A stretch of 8,052 nucleotides of DNA from Candidatus Bathyarchaeota archaeon (lineage in GTDB: Archaea > Thermoproteota > Bathyarchaeia > Bathyarchaeales > UBA233), in the NCBI GenBank assembly GCA_004376975.1, contig SOJA01000085.1:1-8052 (forward strand), given 5' to 3'. Below are positions 5,388 to 8,052 of this stretch, one piece after another; positions within the stretch are counted from its first letter, which is position 1, and each line of letters starts with the position of its first letter. The notes beneath the pieces are model-generated. The model ran no database searches. It saw only the letters and a program-made list of their open reading frames with translations, and was not told the DNA's origin. Position numbers and translations under genes: made by a program.

Positions 5388-5951
5388 TCAGGTATTTCTT
5401 GTCCTATGCTTCCTGTTTTTTCTGAATCCATAACCTGTAAGTACGATTCCAACTGCAACTGACGCTATTCCTAAGATTAAGGTTCTCCATAGTGTATTAT
5501 TCAAGAGTTGGTTATGGTGTAGAGCAGTTATGATTACAGCTACAGGAGCATCCGTTGGATTGGTAACTCTCACACCTCTAATTGTTTTCCATGTGGTTGG
5601 GACATCAAATACAACATTAATCCAACTGTCTTGGTTTGATGTAACGCTAATGTTGTTTAGTCCTCCATCAGTTAGTAATTCAATTTGCGTGCCTCTCAAA
5701 AACGCCCAACTGCTTGCACCCCACAAAGAATCTACCCCAATTGGTCCATGGATTACATATACCTCAACCTGTTTTGTAGATTTAATCCAATGCCAGTAGC
5801 TTAGTTTGTTTGATAAATGCGGTCCAATTACTACGCATGCGTTGTCATGTAACTCAGTTTCCCAAGTGTATAAATTCAGATACGAGAACACGCTTGTTGT
5901 TACTCCAAATACTAGTAGTAAAGAACCTATCCATATTATTCTGATCTTCAT
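5388..5951 (-). CDS. bitopic membrane protein with extracytoplasmic domain
   Basis: The 187-aa product has an N-terminal hydrophobic segment (IIWIGSLLLVFGVTTSVFS, 5-23), an extracytoplasmic beta-rich domain (about 26-152) and a C-terminal helix (155-174) followed by a strongly basic tail (FRKNRKHRTRNT). This topology places the middle domain outside with the tail in the cytoplasm. The stretch VEVYVIHGPIG through WINVVFDVPTTWKTIRGVRVTNPTDAPVAVIIT suggests a jelly-roll or GOLD-like beta-sandwich, but I cannot name a family. Sequons NIS and NNT are present. ATG 5951 has a purine-rich GGAAGGGGAA just upstream and a TATA-like TTCTTAAAA at 5997-6005. The gene precedes the 489-aa surface-protein gene on the same strand but with its own promoter between them. 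Confidence 0.78.
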   Translation of the reverse strand: MKIRIIWIGSLLLVFGVTTSVFSYLNLYTWETELHDNACVVIGPHLSNKLSYWHWIKSTKQVEVYVIHGPIGVDSLWGASSWAFLRGTQIELLTDGGLNNISVTSNQDSWINVVFDVPTTWKTIRGVRVTNPTDAPVAVIITALHHNQLLNNTLWRTLILGIASVAVGIVLTGYGFRKNRKHRTRNT

Positions 5952-5996
5952 TCAATTCCCCTTCCGACGATAATCACTTCTATAGCATCAATACTG

Positions 5997-6005
5997 TTTT
6001 AAGAA
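5997..6005 (-). promoter_or_regulatory. possible TATA box of the bitopic membrane-protein gene
   Basis: TTCTTAAAA on the minus strand lies about 46-54 bases before ATG 5951, giving a leader of about 20 bases that includes the purine-rich ribosome binding site. It lies in the short 71-base gap after the second zinc gene. Confidence 0.4.
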
Positions 6006-6022
6006 CTCCGAATGTATGCACG

Positions 6023-6193
6023 CTACGAGAGCTGGCTCCCACATTTAGGACAGGTGGCCTTCCCAGTTTTTCTGTAGATGTTGACGCCGCAGAGGAAGCA
6101 GAGGCAAACATCACATTTTGAACAGTGGTAGTTTACACCGGTGATTCTGCAACCACACTTCGCGCATGGCTTAGCGAGACAAGTATCTGCCAT
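6023..6193 (-). CDS. 56-aa Cys-rich zinc-binding protein, copy 2
   Basis: Same length and the same twelve metal ligands as the gene at 991-1161 (C5, C10, C13, C15, H23, C24, C27, C30, C32, C35, C48, C51). The first 36 residues are identical in both DNA and protein. The last 20 differ at 10 positions (here GVNIYRKTGKATCPKCGSQLS) and the DNA there is only about 70% identical. Conservation of every ligand despite that divergence argues that both copies are functional. The upstream 70 bases are also shared at 90%, so the two are likely to have similar expression. The gene is divergent from the 360-aa protein gene. TGTATGCACG follows the stop, a degraded relative of the palindrome after copy 1. 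Confidence 0.8.
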   Translation of the reverse strand: MADTCLAKPCAKCGCRITGVNYHCSKCDVCLCFLCGVNIYRKTGKATCPKCGSQLS

Positions 6194-6263
6194 ATCCTTA
6201 CGATTTCTTGAACTTCAGATATAGGAACTTGGCTGAAATATACAGTTGGAGAGCACGGAGAGC
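6086..6263 (-). repeat. long inverted repeat, right arm
   Basis: Reverse complement partner of 921-1098, covering the upstream region and first 36 codons of zinc gene copy 2. Identity is 63 of 70 upstream and 108 of 108 in the coding part; downstream of 6086 it falls to 44 of 63. Confidence 0.9.
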
Positions 6264-6318
6264 CCCATGCGAAACTGAATGTATGCATTCATTTGTGGCG
6301 GTAAACCTATTAAATCCA

Positions 6319-6333
6319 CCGAAATTCTTTAAT
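6319..6333 (+). promoter_or_regulatory. possible BRE/TATA of the 360-aa gene
   Basis: CCGAAATTCTTTAAT combines a BRE-like CGAAA with an AT-rich TATA-like element. It lies about 35 bases before ATG 6366, implying a leader of about ten bases. No Shine-Dalgarno is visible before the ATG. Confidence 0.35.
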
Positions 6334-6365
6334 GTCAAATAGTAAGATAGGTCGTTTGAGCATAT

Positions 6366-7448
6366 ATGATTCATGTAGGTATTGATAGCGCTCCAATTTC
6401 AAAGGCAACGGTCACTCTTAATGGGAAGACGAAAGGTGAATTTGTTGCTAATCTCGGAGTTTCCGTTTCTACCCATGATAAAAAGAAATTCGAGTCTGCA
6501 TACGAAGATGCACTTTGCGAATTATTTGGTGATTTCCCCAAAAAACGAAAAAAGAAAATCTACAAAGGTGCCCATCTAGTCGCCCAAACCATGGAGAAAG
6601 CTCCTGAAATTGCAGCGAAAATTATTGATAATTTGGAGGATGTGATTGCACACATTGATGTATACTGTGCGTATTATTCGCGAGAATATATCTCAATCTA
6701 TGGTCAAAGCGAAGGTCAAAGGCTCTCTCCTCCAATCTTTGTGAAGAAGACCCAGAACGCCTTTCCTCACGTATGCGCAATGTGGTATGCTGAGACTTAT
6801 CTCGAATTGGAGCAACCATTACGTCTTGAAATTGACTATTTTCAGTCCGCGACTACTCCAGGATGGAGAAAGCTTTTAGGCAATGTGGAAACGGGGAAAC
6901 TAGACCTTAAATTCTTTTTCGGAGGAGATGAATGCAATCCACTGATCTCATTAGCTGATCTTGTCCTAAAGCTCATTCGTATTTATCATCATGGCACAGT
7001 TGATGGGCGCTCTCTACTACAACCATTACGTGAAAAGTGCCAATCGTTAGGAGGAGGAAAAAGAAGAACGTGGTTCCACAATCTGGGTTCACGGGGTTTC
7101 CTGATCAAAGCTACAGCACCAGATCTTCCTCTCCAGATTGATGCTAAGCCATTCCTTAAACACCCGATTTTCTTCTATTTATGGAATCCAAGATCACCCG
7201 AGAAGAAAGAGGTAATGAAAAGCTTTCAATGGTCTCCTGCGTACAACGCAATAGCTGCCAGTGCTTCCTTGAAACAAGGAGGCTTCAAGTCATTCTCTTT
7301 TGCAGAGGATACTCATATCTGGAACCCAGATGTTGATTTTATGGTTCCAATCTCAAAAGAAGATGAGTTGAACATAAAAGAACTAGAGAAGATCAGCTAT
7401 AAACTGCCAAAAATCTGTGGAATCAATAACCTTCCTATTCCTATCTAA
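6366..7448 (+). CDS. uncharacterised protein, possible RNase H-like (DUF3800-like) fold
   Basis: The 360-aa product starts MIHVGIDSAPISKATVTLNG and has no signal peptide or membrane helix. The N-terminal 210 residues show an order reminiscent of DUF3800, a predicted RNase H-fold nuclease family: a first strand with an acidic residue (VGIDSAP, D7), a lysine-rich helix region (KKRKKKIYKGAHLV, 59-72), a middle strand (AHIDVYCAYY, 95-104), LRLEIDYFQS with D157, and NPLISLADLVLKLIR with D198, like the closing Q-x-ADL motif. The DES signature of typical DUF3800 is absent, and the 150-residue C-terminal extension (ending ISKEDELNIKELEKI) is not recognised. DUF3800 proteins often occur in mobile or defence contexts, but here the gene stands alone, divergent from zinc gene copy 2. 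The gene is certain; the fold is tentative. Confidence 0.8.
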   Translation: MIHVGIDSAPISKATVTLNGKTKGEFVANLGVSVSTHDKKKFESAYEDALCELFGDFPKKRKKKIYKGAHLVAQTMEKAPEIAAKIIDNLEDVIAHIDVYCAYYSREYISIYGQSEGQRLSPPIFVKKTQNAFPHVCAMWYAETYLELEQPLRLEIDYFQSATTPGWRKLLGNVETGKLDLKFFFGGDECNPLISLADLVLKLIRIYHHGTVDGRSLLQPLREKCQSLGGGKRRTWFHNLGSRGFLIKATAPDLPLQIDAKPFLKHPIFFYLWNPRSPEKKEVMKSFQWSPAYNAIAASASLKQGGFKSFSFAEDTHIWNPDVDFMVPISKEDELNIKELEKISYKLPKICGINNLPIPI

Positions 7449-7488
7449 CATAATTTTAAAACTAAGGCGCACTTTCGCGGACAAGAGA

Positions 7489-7508
7489 TACCCTTTGGTC
7501 TTAGGGTA
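7489..7508. repeat. hairpin downstream of the 360-aa gene
   Basis: TACCCT and AGGGTA form a 6-base stem around an 8-base loop, 40 bases past the stop at 7448. No T-run follows on the plus strand, so it is not a standard terminator. It could stabilise the 3' end of the message. Confidence 0.35.
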
Positions 7509-7560
7509 CTCAAATTATCGAAGGGCTTAGCGTTATTTAAGCTTTGTGAAGAATTTCTCT

Positions 7561-7644
7561 ATGTATACATGCTCGAAAGGTATATGTTACAATAGCCTCC
7601 GTGGCAATCCGACGAACGACTCAATCGTCGGACTTAACATCTAG
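7561..7644 (+). CDS. possible 27-aa ORF, weak
   Basis: ATG 7561 opens a frame reading MYTCSKGICYNSLRGN and ending at TAG 7644, four bases into the stop of the convergent zinc-ribbon gene. TTATTTAAG at 7533-7541 lies about 25 bases before the ATG, as for a leaderless archaeal gene. The frame is too short to judge by composition, and the 8-base hairpin at 7608-7632 inside it suggests the region may instead be a non-coding 3' region. Confidence 0.15.
   Translation: MYTCSKGICYNSLRGNPTNDSIVGLNI
7608..7632. terminator. 8-base hairpin after the zinc-ribbon gene
   Basis: TCCGACGA and TCGTCGGA pair perfectly around a 9-base loop. On the minus strand the hairpin begins about eight bases past the stop of the zinc-ribbon gene (7641), a natural position for a 3' stabiliser or terminator. 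A T-run is lacking, so it is not a canonical archaeal poly-T terminator. Confidence 0.45.
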
Positions 7645-7856
7645 ATCCATAACGCTTTGTAGCAGCTAGGACAGTAATACACGTTTTGAGTGCGTCGGTT
7701 GTGACTTATCACCATGTCACCGACCTTTAATTGTACGCCGCAACGGCAGCAACGTAGCTTTGATTCGCGTACTTCAACTTCGTAGAAGCTGTGTGGTTTA
7801 GGCTTTAATGCGCGGTTGATCTGGGCCACGTTTAACTTGAATGTTGTCCACGGCAT
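7641..7856 (-). CDS. 71-aa zinc-ribbon / LIM-like protein
   Basis: The product begins MPWTTFKLNVAQINRALKPK and has a basic N-terminal third followed by a zinc module: CCRCG (C36/C37 and C39), a middle GDMVISHNRRT with H52, and YYCPSCY (C62, C65). Two CxxC knuckles 22 residues apart fit a treble-clef or LIM-like zinc ribbon. The basic residues (KPKPH, NRRT) suggest nucleic-acid binding, by inference only. The ATG at 7856 is well supported: TTTTAAATG on the minus strand lies about 28 bases upstream, so the transcript is probably leaderless. The gene is convergent with the 360-aa gene, with about 190 non-coding bases between. GTTAACAA repeats lie about 50 bases upstream of the TATA box. Confidence 0.75.
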   Translation of the reverse strand: MPWTTFKLNVAQINRALKPKPHSFYEVEVRESKLRCCRCGVQLKVGDMVISHNRRTQNVYYCPSCYKALWI

Positions 7857-7879
7857 ACCTAATATGTACGCGGTTATAC

Positions 7880-7888
7880 ATTTAAAAC
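7880..7888 (-). promoter_or_regulatory. TATA box of the zinc-ribbon gene
   Basis: On the minus strand GTTTTAAAT is centred about 28 bases before ATG 7856, predicting a start of transcription within a few bases of the ATG. This is the clearest leaderless promoter of the window. Confidence 0.55.
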
Positions 7889-7934
7889 GCTTTGCATCAC
7901 TTCAAATAGACAAAACACCAAATACACAACAAAG

Positions 7935-7952
7935 GTTAACAAGCGTTAACAA
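7935..7952. repeat. tandem GTTAACAA repeat, 10-base period
   Basis: GTTAACAA occurs twice with starts ten bases apart (7935 and 7945), each containing the palindrome GTTAAC. One helical turn between half-sites is a common operator layout. It sits upstream of the zinc-ribbon promoter. Confidence 0.4.
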
Positions 7953-7991
7953 CATATTAAGGCAAACGAAGGGTTCTACGTGGTTGAATGT

Positions 7992-8011
7992 AAAAAAGAG
8001 GCTAAGAGCCT
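7992..8011 (-). terminator. possible minus-strand terminator at the right edge
   Basis: On the minus strand AGGCT-CTT-AGCCT is followed after C by six T residues, like an intrinsic terminator. It would end a gene entering from beyond the right edge of the window. The stem is short and the loop has only three bases. Confidence 0.3.
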
Positions 8012-8052
8012 AGACCAAACTAGCCAACAGCTCCTTCTAGAGGATTAAGCTC

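Noticed and set aside
5833..5842. ACGCATGCGT palindrome in the bitopic membrane-protein gene
   Set aside because: Lies in coding sequence and differs from the iterated element; a single 10-base palindrome is not remarkable.
7816..8013. 65-residue plus-strand frame at the right edge
   Set aside because: It starts antisense to the first codons of the zinc-ribbon gene, whose promoter it crosses, and has no recognisable features.
7950..8040. Short frame reading YVVECKKEAKSLDQTSQQ to a stop near the right end
   Set aside because: It looks protein-like but has an in-frame stop shortly before it and no good start codon, so it is at best a relic.
1..8052. CRISPR array, tRNA, rRNA or transposase
   Set aside because: No regularly spaced repeats with unique spacers, no tRNA T-loop in a cloverleaf context, no rRNA-like sequence and no transposase-like frame. 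The ATGCATGCAT copies are irregularly spaced and are not CRISPR repeats.

Overview
The window most likely comes from an archaeon, probably an uncultivated Bathyarchaeia-type lineage (inference). Supporting signs are TATA-type promoters about 25-30 bases before start codons, some apparently leaderless genes, an archaeal-type Shine-Dalgarno (GGAGGTGA), secreted proteins rich in N-glycosylation sequons, and C-terminal anchors of the form IPEFPSFLILPLFM-hydrophobic-RRKR. There are no rRNA or tRNA genes, CRISPR arrays or recognisable transposases.

Layout. 1-400: an edge region and a 55-aa small protein. 411-797 (-): a coiled-coil protein convergent with it. 991-1161 (+): a 56-aa Cys-rich zinc protein. 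1363-1845 (-): a secreted protein resembling DUF3224. 2186-2308 (+): a 40-aa zinc ribbon not previously obvious because longer frames overlap it. 2419-3126 (+): a secreted, C-terminally anchored glycoprotein. 3123-3470 (-) and 3507-3677 (-): a three-helix membrane protein, possibly frameshifted near its start, behind a Gly/Arg-rich zinc protein. 3793-5262 (-): a 489-aa cohesin-like/PKD-like surface protein. 5388-5951 (-): a bitopic membrane protein. 6023-6193 (-): a second copy of the 56-aa zinc protein. 6366-7448 (+): a 360-aa protein with a possible RNase H-like (DUF3800-like) core. 7641-7856 (-): a small zinc-ribbon protein with a clear leaderless promoter.

Two genes-independent structures stand out. 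First, the palindrome ATGCATGCAT (core TGCATGCA) recurs at seven loci between 84 and 3756, almost always between genes or at a gene end; this resembles a highly iterated palindrome. Second, the two 56-aa zinc genes form an inverted repeat about 5 kb apart. Their first 108 coding bases are identical, while the upstream parts are 90% and the 3' ends about 70% identical, which looks like gene conversion.

Functionally the window combines cell-surface proteins (four secreted or anchored products) with a scatter of very small zinc-binding proteins (five). No metabolic pathway or classical defence operon is visible; most genes seem to be transcribed singly.
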